In this document: positions 35,512-45,496 of the stretch, piece after piece | Layout of the letters: each line of letters starts with the position of its first letter | Position numbering within the stretch: position 1 is the first letter of the stretch | From: Thiohalocapsa halophila | Lineage (GTDB): Bacteria; Pseudomonadota; Gammaproteobacteria; Chromatiales; Chromatiaceae | Reading direction: 5' to 3' | Length of the DNA: 48,188 nt | Assembly: GCF_016583825.1 (NCBI RefSeq) | Contig: NZ_NRRV01000041.1 | Span: 1 to 48,188, forward strand | Program-made: the position numbers and the translations under genes | The notes under the pieces: generated by a model | What the model saw: only the letters and a program-made list of their open reading frames with translations | The model's database searches: none | Told to the model about the DNA's origin: nothing

Positions 35512-36258
35512 TCATTTGCCGATCTCCACGATGTGCGAGATCACCGCCTCTGCCTGCGCCGGCGTGACCTCGCCGCAGCTCCCGTCCGCCGGCATCTTGC
35601 GCTCGCCGCGGGCAAAATCGCCGATCTGCTTCTTGAGATACGCCGGATACTGGAGCACCAGCGGCGGCACCTTGCCGCTGTCGTCGCCGGCGGCATCTGG
35701 TCCGTGGCACCCGGCGCAGGTCTCGCTGTAGAGCTCGCCGCCGGCGGTCTCGAAGGCGGCCTTGTCGTCGAAGGCCGCCAGGGCCTCCGGCGTCGGCTCA
35801 TAGGGCCAGAGGCTGAGCCGCGGCGGCGTGAAGTCTGCGACATGGCCGGCCACCAAATCGATGATCTCGGCGTCGAAGCGTTGGTGCTTGAAAATGGGCA
35901 CCATGGGCTTGTTGACTCGCGCCTGGGACTTGAACGCGTGCAGCTGGCGGTCGATGTAGGGCTGCGGCAGGCCGGCGATGCGTGGATAGGTCCCGCCTTG
36001 GCCGCCCTCGCCACGCTTTCCGTGGCAATCCACGCAGTAGGCGTACACCTGCTCGGCGGTGACCTCCGCAGCGTCGGCGGCCGCTGCCAGCGCCGGTGCC
36101 GCCAGCAGGGCGCCCGCTATCAATAACAGCCCGAGCCGCGAGCCCTGCTGATTTGCTTGGACGCGCGTGGTTGCGCCTTTTGGGCCAGCTGCGTGCCCGG
36201 GTAAGCTCGGGGCGGCGGCCGTCGGGGAGTCGGTCGGTGCATTGCGAGATGACTGCAT
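35512..36258 (-). CDS. Dihaem cytochrome c (c4-like)
   Basis: A periplasmic electron carrier with two class I haem domains: CVDCH in the first half and CAGCH in the second, each with a candidate Met ligand downstream (KPMVPIF and RKMPADG). The hydrophobic core of the signal peptide is LGLLLIAGALLAAPALA; about 40 polar residues precede it, an unusually long n-region, because the only ATG is at 36258. Total length of 248 and the duplicated layout fit the cytochrome c4 type, donors to terminal oxidases or reaction centres in gammaproteobacteria. It lies upstream of rapA on the same strand, probably as an independent unit. Confidence 0.85.
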   Translation of the reverse strand: MQSSRNAPTDSPTAAAPSLPGHAAGPKGATTRVQANQQGSRLGLLLIAGALLAAPALAAAADAAEVTAEQVYAYCVDCHGKRGEGGQGGTYPRIAGLPQPYIDRQLHAFKSQARVNKPMVPIFKHQRFDAEIIDLVAGHVADFTPPRLSLWPYEPTPEALAAFDDKAAFETAGGELYSETCAGCHGPDAAGDDSGKVPPLVLQYPAYLKKQIGDFARGERKMPADGSCGEVTPAQAEAVISHIVEIGK

Positions 36259-36698
36259 GGAATTCTGCCCGATAGAACGGTTGCTGGCGGCCGCGATACG
36301 GCGCAGGGCGCCGACAGGCGATGCATCCCCATGATAGCGGCCCGGGGCCGCTTCTGCCCGGCGCGTCTATGACCGCGCCACTCAACGCCGGAGTGAAACC
36401 GCGTCGGTTGGTTAGCGCGCACGCCAGAGCCAGCCCGCCGCAGGGAGCATGGAGGCAGATGCGGCGATCTCACCCTGGCTTGCCCGGCCACGGCTCGATC
36501 CGCCGACCCTGTACCGGCGTCCCGCGCAGCAGCGCCAGCGCCGTTCGTCCCAATGCGGGGCCACAGGCACCAGGGGGCTCCGGGGGGGCACCAGGGGGGG
36601 GCACCAAGGCTGACTTGACTTCCGACAACGCCTCCAGCGGCAGCCGGTGTTTCAATGATGGGTCGTGCGCAGCCCAAGTTCCAACCCGAGGCCGAGCT
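36259..36698. other. Divergent intergenic region with a G-quadruplex-prone tract
   Basis: The 440 bases between the cytochrome c and SOUL genes carry no convincing gene. At 36573-36601 the plus strand has runs of five, seven and eight guanines separated by CTCC and CACCA, preceded by GGGG at 36557-36560. These can supply four G-tracts for a quadruplex about 100 bases upstream of the SOUL start. Both divergent promoters should lie in this gap, but no clear -35/-10 pair stands out. Confidence 0.5.
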
Positions 36699-37289
36699 AT
36701 GCCGCTTTTCAAGCTCAAATACTGGATCCTCGCCGGCATGCTGCTGCCGGTGGTGCTGCTCTTGCTCGCCCTGGTACGCCCGGATGGTCCGGACTACGCC
36801 GTCCTGGAGCGCGGCGACGGCTTCGAGCTGCGCGCGTACGACCCGGTGCGGGTGGCGGAAACGGCAGTGGACGGCGCCTTCGCCGACGCCGATGACCTGG
36901 CCTACCCGCGCCTTTTGGATTACATCCGCGGCGAAAACAGCAGCGGCCGCAAGGTGCCCATGCTGGCGCCTGCAATGCAGCAGCGCGCCGGCGACGACGC
37001 CTGGCTGATGCAGCTGGTCATGGCCAAAGAGTATCCGCTGGCCATGCTGCCGCGGCCGACGAATCCGCAGGTAGACTTGCGCGAGCTGCCGCAGCGCCTG
37101 GTGGCGGCGCGGCGCTCCGGCGGCGGCTGGGACGAGGCAGCCTGGCAGCAAGAGGCGGAGCAGCTCATGGACGCCGTCGCGCGGGCGGGCCTAGAGCCGG
37201 TCGGTGAGCCGGTCTTCGCGCGCTACAATGCGGCCTTCGTCCCCGGGTTTCTGCGCCGCAACGAGGTGCTGCTTCCCGTCGAGCGCTGA
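36699..37289 (+). CDS. SOUL-family haem-binding protein, membrane-anchored
   Basis: The 196-residue product starts at ATG 36699 after GAGG and has one N-terminal membrane segment (YWILAGMLLPVVLLLLALVRP). Then follows the SOUL fold: YAVLERGDGFELRAYDPVRVAETAV, the strand/loop SSGRKVPMLAPAMQQ, and the C-terminal PVFARYNAAFVPGFLRRNEVLLPV, which is the conserved ending of the family. SOUL proteins bind haem or porphyrins; the role in bacteria is not well defined. Anchoring would place the domain on the periplasmic side. It is followed by an alpha/beta hydrolase gene after 106 bases. Confidence 0.85.
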   Translation: MPLFKLKYWILAGMLLPVVLLLLALVRPDGPDYAVLERGDGFELRAYDPVRVAETAVDGAFADADDLAYPRLLDYIRGENSSGRKVPMLAPAMQQRAGDDAWLMQLVMAKEYPLAMLPRPTNPQVDLRELPQRLVAARRSGGGWDEAAWQQEAEQLMDAVARAGLEPVGEPVFARYNAAFVPGFLRRNEVLLPVER

Positions 37290-37395
37290 GCGCCCGCGAG
37301 GGAGACACCGAGTCATCGGCCTGTCCCTGGCGCCTCGGCCCAGGCCCCGGCAACCGAGAACCAGGCGATCCCATCGCCGGCAACAGGAGCGCCAG

Positions 37396-38376
37396 ATGTC
37401 CATGCAAGCACCCATAATATCGAGTGTCCCGCATCCCGGGCCCGCTGTCACAGCGCCCGGCGCCGGACGCCAGCACAACGAGCAGGTGCCGCTGCCGCCG
37501 GCGGTGGACGCCCCGCGGGAGGTCTACGCGACCCCATCGCTGAAAGAGATCAGCTGGTATGCCGACGGCCCCGAGGGCACCCGCCCGCTGGTGCTGCTGC
37601 ACAGCATCAACGCCGCCCCCAGCGTGTTCGAGATGAAGCCGCTGTTCGAGCACTATCGCGCCGAGCGGCGGGTGTTCGCACCGGACCTGCCTGGCTTCGG
37701 CTTCTCGGACAGAAGCGACCGACCCTACTCGCCGGAGCTCTACGCCGAGGCCATCAACGCCTTTCTCACCGACGTGGTCAAGGAGCCCGCGGACATCGTC
37801 GCCTTCTCGCTCACGTCGGAATTCGCCGCCCGCGCCTACCTGGCGGCGCCGGAACGGTTCGAGACCCTGGCGCTGCTCTCCCCCACCGGCTTCAGCGACC
37901 GCCGCCTGCCCTCGGGCGGTGTCGGCAAGGCGCTGCACCGGGTGTTCACGCTGCCGGGCCTCGGCTCCGGGCTCTACAGCCTGCTCACCAAGCGCGGCGG
38001 GATTCGCTTCTTCCTGCGCCAGAGCTATGTCGGCGAGCCGCCGGACGAGCTCATCGACTATGCCTATGCCACCTCGCACCAGCCGGGCGCCATGCACGCG
38101 CCCTATCGGTTCCTATCCGGGCAGCTGTTCACCCGCAACGCCGTCGAGACCCTATATAACAAGCTGAAGCTGCCGGTGCTGGTGATCTACGACAAAGACG
38201 CCAATGTCACCTTCGACCTGCTGCCCGGGGTGGTGGAGTCACACGCCAACTGGCGGGCCACCAAGGTCGAGCCCACCCTGGGCATCCCGCAGTGGGAGCG
38301 CCCGACCCGCACTATTGCGGCCCTGGACGAGTTCTGGCGCACGGCCGACGCCACGACAGCGGCGCAAGAGCGCTGA
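37396..38376 (+). CDS. Alpha/beta-fold hydrolase
   Basis: A 326-residue protein from ATG 37396, with GGAG seven bases ahead. The alpha/beta core begins with PLVLLHSINAAPSVFEMKPLFEHY (oxyanion region) and VFAPDLPGFGFSDRSDRPYS. The nucleophile elbow is AFSLT (S138), which fits the small-x-nucleophile-x-small rule but lacks the usual glycines. VLVIYDKDANVTFD supplies the acidic residue, and a histidine candidate is in ESHANW. The first 40 residues are a proline-rich extension without signal peptide character. The reaction is unknown. Proximity to menF and menD raises MenH as a possibility, but the elbow and length do not support it well. Confidence 0.8.
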   Translation: MSMQAPIISSVPHPGPAVTAPGAGRQHNEQVPLPPAVDAPREVYATPSLKEISWYADGPEGTRPLVLLHSINAAPSVFEMKPLFEHYRAERRVFAPDLPGFGFSDRSDRPYSPELYAEAINAFLTDVVKEPADIVAFSLTSEFAARAYLAAPERFETLALLSPTGFSDRRLPSGGVGKALHRVFTLPGLGSGLYSLLTKRGGIRFFLRQSYVGEPPDELIDYAYATSHQPGAMHAPYRFLSGQLFTRNAVETLYNKLKLPVLVIYDKDANVTFDLLPGVVESHANWRATKVEPTLGIPQWERPTRTIAALDEFWRTADATTAAQER

Positions 38377-38680
38377 CGTCGCGGCTGGCCGCCGGCGGCC
38401 CGGCCCCAGCTCGGCTTGGGGGTCAATTGGGGCTCAGGCCGGGCCCAACGGGCGCTTCTGAGCCCGGGCCGGCGCCGCCGCACGGAGCTCGCGGCGGCAA
38501 GCCCCCTCGGATTATCCTGACAGGGCGCGTAGGCTGTCGCCGCCGGCGCGCCGGAGCGACGGGCGCCGCATCGAGGCCCCTGAATCCGACCTGAATCCCA
38601 GGTCAAATGCCGCTGCCACTGCGCGCAGCCTAGCGCATCGAGCCCACCCGCCGTCGTTGCCAGCGTCCTTGCCGCCCAAG
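38377..38680. other. Intergenic region with GC-rich hairpins
   Basis: The 304 bases hold no recognised gene. A perfect 14-bp palindrome, GGCCGCCGGCGGCC, lies at 38387-38400 directly after the hydrolase stop, and further GC-rich dyads follow around 38430-38475. They may terminate the hydrolase transcript. No T tract is seen. Confidence 0.4.
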
Positions 38681-40111
38681 ATGTCCGTCCCGTCGTCTGC
38701 CATGGACATGCTCGCCCCCCTCGCCATCCTGGAGCACCTGGAGGCGCGCTTGGCCGAGGCGGTGGCGGAGCTGCCGCTGACCACCACCAGTGGTCTGCAA
38801 TCCGTGCTTCTGGCCCTGCCGCGCGCGCCGGCGGCAGCCCCGCAGCTGGCCGGGCGCCAGTTTCAGTTCCGCCACGCCCAGCGCGGTGAGCTGCACGCGG
38901 GCTATGGCGAGGCTGCGGCCTGGCAGGCTGCGGGTCCGGAGCGCCTGAGCAGCCTGTCCACGGCCCTGGCCAGCCCGCAGTGGCGGCGTACGGACCCGGA
39001 CGCCACCGGCTTCGATGCCTTCGCGATGCTCGGCTTCGCCGCCGCCGATGCACCGGCGCAGCCCCTCGCACCAGGGCCCGGCGGCGATACAGCCGTCCCC
39101 CTGCCCAATGCCTTGCTCTGGGTGCCCGAGATCGGCCTCGTCTGTCAGGACCATGCGGCGGCACTGGTGTTCTCGACGCCGCTGCCGGCGGCGCCCGAGC
39201 AGCTGCTGGCACGCTGGCGGCACCTGCTGCGCGACCTGGTCCCGGCGCTCTACGAGCCATCCCCGGGCCCGCGGCCCACCGCACGCTTGCAGCGCACCGG
39301 CGAGGAGCCGGACGCCACCGGCTGGCGCCGTCTGGTGCGCGATGCGCTGGCGCAGATCGCCGCCGGCCCCGTGGCCAAGGTGGTGCTCTCGCGCCGGCTC
39401 ATGGTCCGGGGACCTCGGGAATTCGATGTCGCCCGGCTGCTGGACGCCCTGGGCTGCTTGTTCCCTTCCTGTCAGACCGTGAGCCTGCGCCGCAACGGGC
39501 ACAGCTTTGTCGCGGCGACGCCGGAGCGCCTGCTCGGTCTGCGCGCCGGGCGCTTGCAGGTGGACGCCATCGCCGGCACCGCAGGCCGCGGCGAGTCGGT
39601 GGCCGAAGATGCCCGTCTGCGCGCCGGACTGCTCGGCTGCGAGAAGAATCTGCGCGAGCACCGCTTCGTCATCGACGCCGTGCGAACGGCGCTGGCCGAC
39701 TGCTGCGCGGGCTTCCGGGTGCCGGCGACACCGCAGGTGCTGGCGCTCAGCAACGCGCAGCACCTGTGGAGCCCCATCGATGCCCGCCCGCGGTCAGGCT
39801 GCAGCCTGTTCGACCTCGCCGCTCGGCTGCATCCCACACCCGCCACCAACGGCCAACCGCGGGCGGAGGCCCAGGCCTGGCTGCGCGACACAGAGCCCTT
39901 TCCGCGGGGTTGGTACACGGGCGCCGCCGGCATCCTGCGCCCGAACGGCGACGGCGAGCTCTGGGTGCTGCTGCGCTGCGCCCAGGTCAGCGGCGCCGAG
40001 GCGGAGCTCTTCGCCGGTGCCGGTATCGTTGCCGGCTCGGACCCCGACGCCGAATGGAGCGAGACCGAGGCCAAGCTCGCCGCCATGCTGTCGGCGCTGC
40101 GCTATGCCTGA
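38681..40111 (+). CDS. menF: Isochorismate synthase, MenF/EntC family
   Basis: Converts chorismate to isochorismate, the first step of menaquinone (or siderophore) synthesis. The product of about 476 residues carries the chorismate-binding signature in its C-terminal half: VAKVVLSRRLMV, FVAATPERLLGLRAGRLQVDAIAGTAGRG, ReHRFVIDAV-like EHRFVIDAVRTAL, GWYTGAAGILRPNGDGELWVLLR and FAGAGIVAGSDPDAEWSETEAKLAAML. ATG 38681 is used; ATG 38702 and 38708 are also in frame and no strong ribosome binding site decides. The immediate neighbour menD, 51 bases downstream, shows the pathway is menaquinone rather than siderophore synthesis. Confidence 0.88.
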   Translation: MSVPSSAMDMLAPLAILEHLEARLAEAVAELPLTTTSGLQSVLLALPRAPAAAPQLAGRQFQFRHAQRGELHAGYGEAAAWQAAGPERLSSLSTALASPQWRRTDPDATGFDAFAMLGFAAADAPAQPLAPGPGGDTAVPLPNALLWVPEIGLVCQDHAAALVFSTPLPAAPEQLLARWRHLLRDLVPALYEPSPGPRPTARLQRTGEEPDATGWRRLVRDALAQIAAGPVAKVVLSRRLMVRGPREFDVARLLDALGCLFPSCQTVSLRRNGHSFVAATPERLLGLRAGRLQVDAIAGTAGRGESVAEDARLRAGLLGCEKNLREHRFVIDAVRTALADCCAGFRVPATPQVLALSNAQHLWSPIDARPRSGCSLFDLAARLHPTPATNGQPRAEAQAWLRDTEPFPRGWYTGAAGILRPNGDGELWVLLRCAQVSGAEAELFAGAGIVAGSDPDAEWSETEAKLAAMLSALRYA

Positions 40112-40162
40112 GCATGAGCCCCTCGCGCGCGACGGCCATCCACCACCCGTCTCCACTCGTCC

Positions 40163-41896
40163 ATGACTGAGTCGGACACCGGCTGTCTCAACCTGCGCTG
40201 GGCAGCGGCACTGCTGGCGGGCCTCACCGCCGGCGGCGTAAGCTCCCTGGTGCTATCGCCCGGGTCTCGCTCCACGCCCCTGGTCATCGCGGCTCAACGC
40301 TCGACGGGGTTGGCGCTGATCCCCATCCTGGACGAGCGCAGCGCCGGTTTTTTCGCACTGGGTGCCGCCCGCGCCGCGAATCGGCCGGTGGCCCTGCTCG
40401 CCACCTCCGGCTCGGCGCCGGCGCACTGGTATCCCGCCGTCGTCGAGGCCAGCGAGAGCGGCGTGCCCCTGGTGCTGCTCTCCGCCGACCGCCCACCGAC
40501 GCTGCGCGGCTTCGGCGCCAACCAGACCATCGATCAGACCCGGCTGTTCGGCGCCTTCGCCCGCGAGGCCCATGATCCCGGGCTGCCGCGGGTGGACCAG
40601 GCCGCGCTGGCCGCCATCGCCGCCCTCGGCCGCCGCGCTGCTGCAGTCGCGGCGGGGCCGAGACCGGGGCCGGTACAGATCAACCTGCCCTTCGAAGAGC
40701 CGCTGGTTCCCGCAGGGGATTGCACGGAGGCCGTGCCCGCGGGGGTGACGGCCTCCGCCATACCTCGGGGCTGGGCCGAGGACGGGGCCGCCGGGTCCAG
40801 CCTGACACCGATTGCTTTGCCGCCCGGACGCGGGCTGGTGGTGGTGGGGCCCGGGCGCTTCGGGGCCGAGCTTCCCGCCGCACTGCGACACGCCGCACAC
40901 CGGCTGGCACTGCCGGTGCTGGCGGACCCGCTGTCGGGGCTGCGCTTCGGTCCCGCCGCCGACGCGGTGCTCTGCAACTATGACGCCCTGCTGCGCAACG
41001 CCGATGCCGCCCGTGCACTGCGCCCGGACTGGGTGCTGCGCTTCGGCGGCGCGCCGGTGTCCAAGGTCCTGGGTCAGTGGCTGGCCGGCATCCCGGCACT
41101 GCTGGTGGACCCAGCCGGGGGCTGGCGGGACCCGGAGCACGGCGTGCTGCGGCGCCTGGTCGCCGAGCCCGCAAGCGTGTGCGCGGCGCTCAGCCCCGGC
41201 GGGGCGCCGGACACCGCCTGGGCCACCCGCTGGCGGCAAGCCGACCAAAAGGTGGGCGCGCTCGCCGAGACGCACCTGAACGCGGCCCCCTGGTGCGAGG
41301 CCCAGGTCATCCGGACCCTGCTCGCGCACCTCCCCGCCGGCGAGGCCCTGCTCTGCGCCAACTCGCTGCCCATCCGCCAGCTGGATGCCTGGTCCGGCAC
41401 CCGCACCGAGCCATTGCGGCTGCACGGCAACCGCGGGGCCAGCGGTATCGATGGCCAGCTATCCACGCTGGCCGGGCTCAATCACGCCGCGCGAGCAGGC
41501 GAAGGCCCGCCCTGCTGGGCCCTGCTCGGCGACCTCTCCGCGGTGCACGACCTGAGCGGCTGGCTGTTGGCGGAGCACCTGCGTCGGCCGGTGGTGGTCA
41601 TCAACAACGCCGGCGGGCGGATCTTCGACTACCTGCCCCAACACGGCCTACCGGACTTCGCCCGGCTATGGCGCACGCCGGTGGCTCCGGACTTCGGCCG
41701 CCTGGCGGGGACCTTCGGCTTCGTCCATCGCCGCATATCCGGGGCCGATGCGCTGGCACAGGCCCTGGACGCAGCCACCGCTGCAGAGACGAGCTCGCCG
41801 GCCCGCCGACCGCTGTTGGAGGTCTGCATCGACGCCCATGCCTCCCGCAGCGTCCATCGCGGGCTCTGGGACGCGGTTGCAGCAATGTCCCTTTGA
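40163..41896 (+). CDS. menD: SEPHCHC synthase MenD (thiamine diphosphate-dependent)
   Basis: Adds succinic semialdehyde from 2-oxoglutarate to isochorismate. The 577-residue enzyme has the ThDP-enzyme layout: N-terminal SSLVLSPGSRSTPLVIA with ILDERSAGFFALG holding the cofactor-activating Glu, LLATSGSAPAHWYPAVVEA, SADRPPTLRGFGANQTIDQ, and the C-terminal diphosphate-binding stretch LLGDLSAVHDLSGWLL followed by VVVINNAGGRIFDYLPQ. All are MenD signatures. It overlaps nothing but follows menF closely on the same strand. Later men genes are not in the window. A hairpin at 41901-41920 follows the stop. Confidence 0.94.
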   Translation: MTESDTGCLNLRWAAALLAGLTAGGVSSLVLSPGSRSTPLVIAAQRSTGLALIPILDERSAGFFALGAARAANRPVALLATSGSAPAHWYPAVVEASESGVPLVLLSADRPPTLRGFGANQTIDQTRLFGAFAREAHDPGLPRVDQAALAAIAALGRRAAAVAAGPRPGPVQINLPFEEPLVPAGDCTEAVPAGVTASAIPRGWAEDGAAGSSLTPIALPPGRGLVVVGPGRFGAELPAALRHAAHRLALPVLADPLSGLRFGPAADAVLCNYDALLRNADAARALRPDWVLRFGGAPVSKVLGQWLAGIPALLVDPAGGWRDPEHGVLRRLVAEPASVCAALSPGGAPDTAWATRWRQADQKVGALAETHLNAAPWCEAQVIRTLLAHLPAGEALLCANSLPIRQLDAWSGTRTEPLRLHGNRGASGIDGQLSTLAGLNHAARAGEGPPCWALLGDLSAVHDLSGWLLAEHLRRPVVVINNAGGRIFDYLPQHGLPDFARLWRTPVAPDFGRLAGTFGFVHRRISGADALAQALDAATAAETSSPARRPLLEVCIDAHASRSVHRGLWDAVAAMSL

Positions 41897-41900
41897 GCCG

Positions 41901-41920
41901 CGCGGCGACGTCCCGCCGCG
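41901..41920 (+). terminator. GC hairpin after menD
   Basis: CGCGGCG at 41901-41907 and CGCCGCG at 41914-41920 form a perfect 7-bp stem with a 6-base loop, starting five bases after the menD stop codon. No T tract follows, so it may be a Rho-assisted terminator or a transcript-protecting stem. Confidence 0.4.
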
Positions 41921-42148
41921 GCACGCCACGACCGACCGCCGAGCCCGACCCCCAGGCTCGCGGCACACCCCAATGATCTTAATCAGTGCATAAGGGGTTT
42001 CATGGGCGCCCCGACACTGCATAATGCGGCGCTTTCCCGCGGCGGCCCCGCGGGATGGCTAGCGGGGCCCCTGTGCCCCGGCACATTCGCATCGGTGGCG
42101 CAATCGACGGCGTCGTCGACGCCGCAAAGCCAACCCTGGGAGTTGAGC

Positions 42149-42934
42149 ATGCAATACGACAGTCACCTGTACCAGATTCTGGCCCCGAACCCGGCGTTGG
42201 TGGCCTCACAGTTGGAGCCGGAGGACTTCGCCAAGCACTACACTTCCGGCTCCGTGCGCTACTACGCCGGCAAGGTGGTATTCGCGGAGATCGACCTGAG
42301 CTACCGCCATCCCTACTTCAAGATCGACGAGGCCCTGGCCACCCTGAAGCCGCATGACGACGGCCGCCCCAAGGCGACCAAGTTCATCTCCACCTACCGG
42401 GTGCTGGAGCATATCGACCTGGAGGCGATCCAGCGGGTGATCCTGGGCACGCCGGAGGGCTATGCGCTGGAGCTCCAGGCCGCGCCCTACGACAAGACCC
42501 ACGAGGAGGGATTTCTGCGCATCTACGCCGAGATCGCGCCGCTGCGCATGCTGGTGATGTCGCGGCTGGATTTCCCGGCCTTCGGCAAGTACGTCACCGA
42601 CCCGGCGTTTCCGAAAGGGGCGCCGAAGCAGTTCTACACCCAGATCGAGCTGGACATCGAGCATTTCCTGAAGGAGTTCGAGCAGCGCCCCACCATGCAC
42701 CCGCCCATTCCCGGGCTGCATCCGTCGAACCTGCGCGCCGCGATTACGGAGCTGCGCGACAACCCGGGCAAGGACACCAAGGGGCTGCGCCTCGACAGCG
42801 GCTTCGACAACATCCCGTACAAGCTGATTCGCCACGGGTTCATGTTCGCCTCGCAGGAGACGACTCGCTTCTTTCCGATGCCGTCGCACACGGAGATCGA
42901 AGCGACCAACTACCACTTCTGGCGCGCCATGTGA
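42149..42934 (+). CDS. Protein of unknown function (261 residues)
   Basis: The ATG at 42149 follows GGGAG by six bases and opens MQYDSHLYQILAPNPALVAS. The product is soluble, with no membrane segment, signal peptide or cysteine. Distinct stretches include KHYTSGSVRYYAGKVVFAEIDLSY, ATKFISTYRVLEHIDLEAIQRV, YDKTHEEGFLRIYAEIAPLRMLV and HPPIPGLHPSNLRAAITELRD. It looks like a mixed alpha/beta protein with many charged residues. I do not recognise the family. Codon usage is that of the neighbours. It stands alone between menD and hppA, with gaps of 252 and 327 bases. Confidence 0.75.
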   Translation: MQYDSHLYQILAPNPALVASQLEPEDFAKHYTSGSVRYYAGKVVFAEIDLSYRHPYFKIDEALATLKPHDDGRPKATKFISTYRVLEHIDLEAIQRVILGTPEGYALELQAAPYDKTHEEGFLRIYAEIAPLRMLVMSRLDFPAFGKYVTDPAFPKGAPKQFYTQIELDIEHFLKEFEQRPTMHPPIPGLHPSNLRAAITELRDNPGKDTKGLRLDSGFDNIPYKLIRHGFMFASQETTRFFPMPSHTEIEATNYHFWRAM

Positions 42935-43261
42935 CCGCGGCCGTCACGGCCCACGGCCGGCACCGGCGGCACTGCGGCCGGTCCCGGCACTGCCGCGGCC
43001 ACCACCCATTGCATGCACCCGCCCACAGCCACGCGTCCATGCTCGCGCAGCGGGCACCGCACAGCGAGCACCCGGGTGCCCCGCCCCGTCGCGGTTTTGG
43101 GCGGTTTTCGCAGAACGGCATCGCCGGCCGCTGCCGCATACACATTTGGCCGCCGACGCGGCGGGGCATCCTGCATTCTTGAGAAGAGTCGGGAACCGCC
43201 GAGAACGCGGCTTCCCTAGGACAACAACGCTGATTCGAGCCACACGGGGAGTCATCCACCC
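42935..43261. other. hppA leader region with hairpin
   Basis: The 327 bases hold no recognised gene. A stem of GGGAACCGC with GCGGCTTCCC (one bulged base) lies at 43191-43216, about 45 bases before the hppA ATG. It may be a leader structure or the end of an upstream transcript. No riboswitch class was recognised. GGGGAG lies ten bases before the ATG as a spaced ribosome binding site. Confidence 0.4.
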
Positions 43262-45276
<2,015 letters not shown>

Positions 45277-45283
<7 letters not shown>

Positions 45284-45304
45284 GGGCTGAGGGCCGGGGG
45301 CGCC
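45277..45304 (+). repeat. Heptamer tandem repeat, GGGCTGA family, beginning at the hppA stop
   Basis: Units GGGCTGA, GGGCTGA and GGGCCGG run on from the last codons of hppA; the TGA of the first unit is the hppA stop (45281-45283) and the second TGA lies seven bases later in the next frame. This is the same unit as at 11762-11789 and 23898-23942, and the same arrangement as at the rapA stop. Confidence 0.75.
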
Positions 45305-45425
45305 GAGCTTCACTCCGCCCATCGCCGGCGCGGCTCGATGCCGCGGCGGCGATGGCCGCCCTCGCGAGTCGGTCAGCCCGTCGGGCTGCGCGGGCTTCCT
45401 GATCGCAGCCCTGATCCCCTTGTAT

Positions 45426-45444
45426 CGCCGAGTACAACTCGGCG
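45426..45444 (+). promoter_or_regulatory. Perfect hairpin upstream of topB
   Basis: CGCCGAGT (45426-45433), the loop ACA and ACTCGGCG (45437-45444) form an 8-bp stem 52 bases before the topB start. A second, CAGCCC-GTC-GGGCTG, lies just before it at about 45375-45389. They may end the hppA transcript or fold in the topB leader. Confidence 0.4.
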
Positions 45445-45496
45445 GTCCCAGCTCCGTCCCAGCGCGGCCCTGCGCCATCTCGGCTAAGCTCCCGGC

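Noticed and set aside
37396..38376. Alpha/beta hydrolase as MenH of the neighbouring men genes
   Set aside because: The protein is longer than MenH, its nucleophile elbow is AFSLT instead of a GxSxG type, and it is separated from menF by about 300 bases with hairpins.
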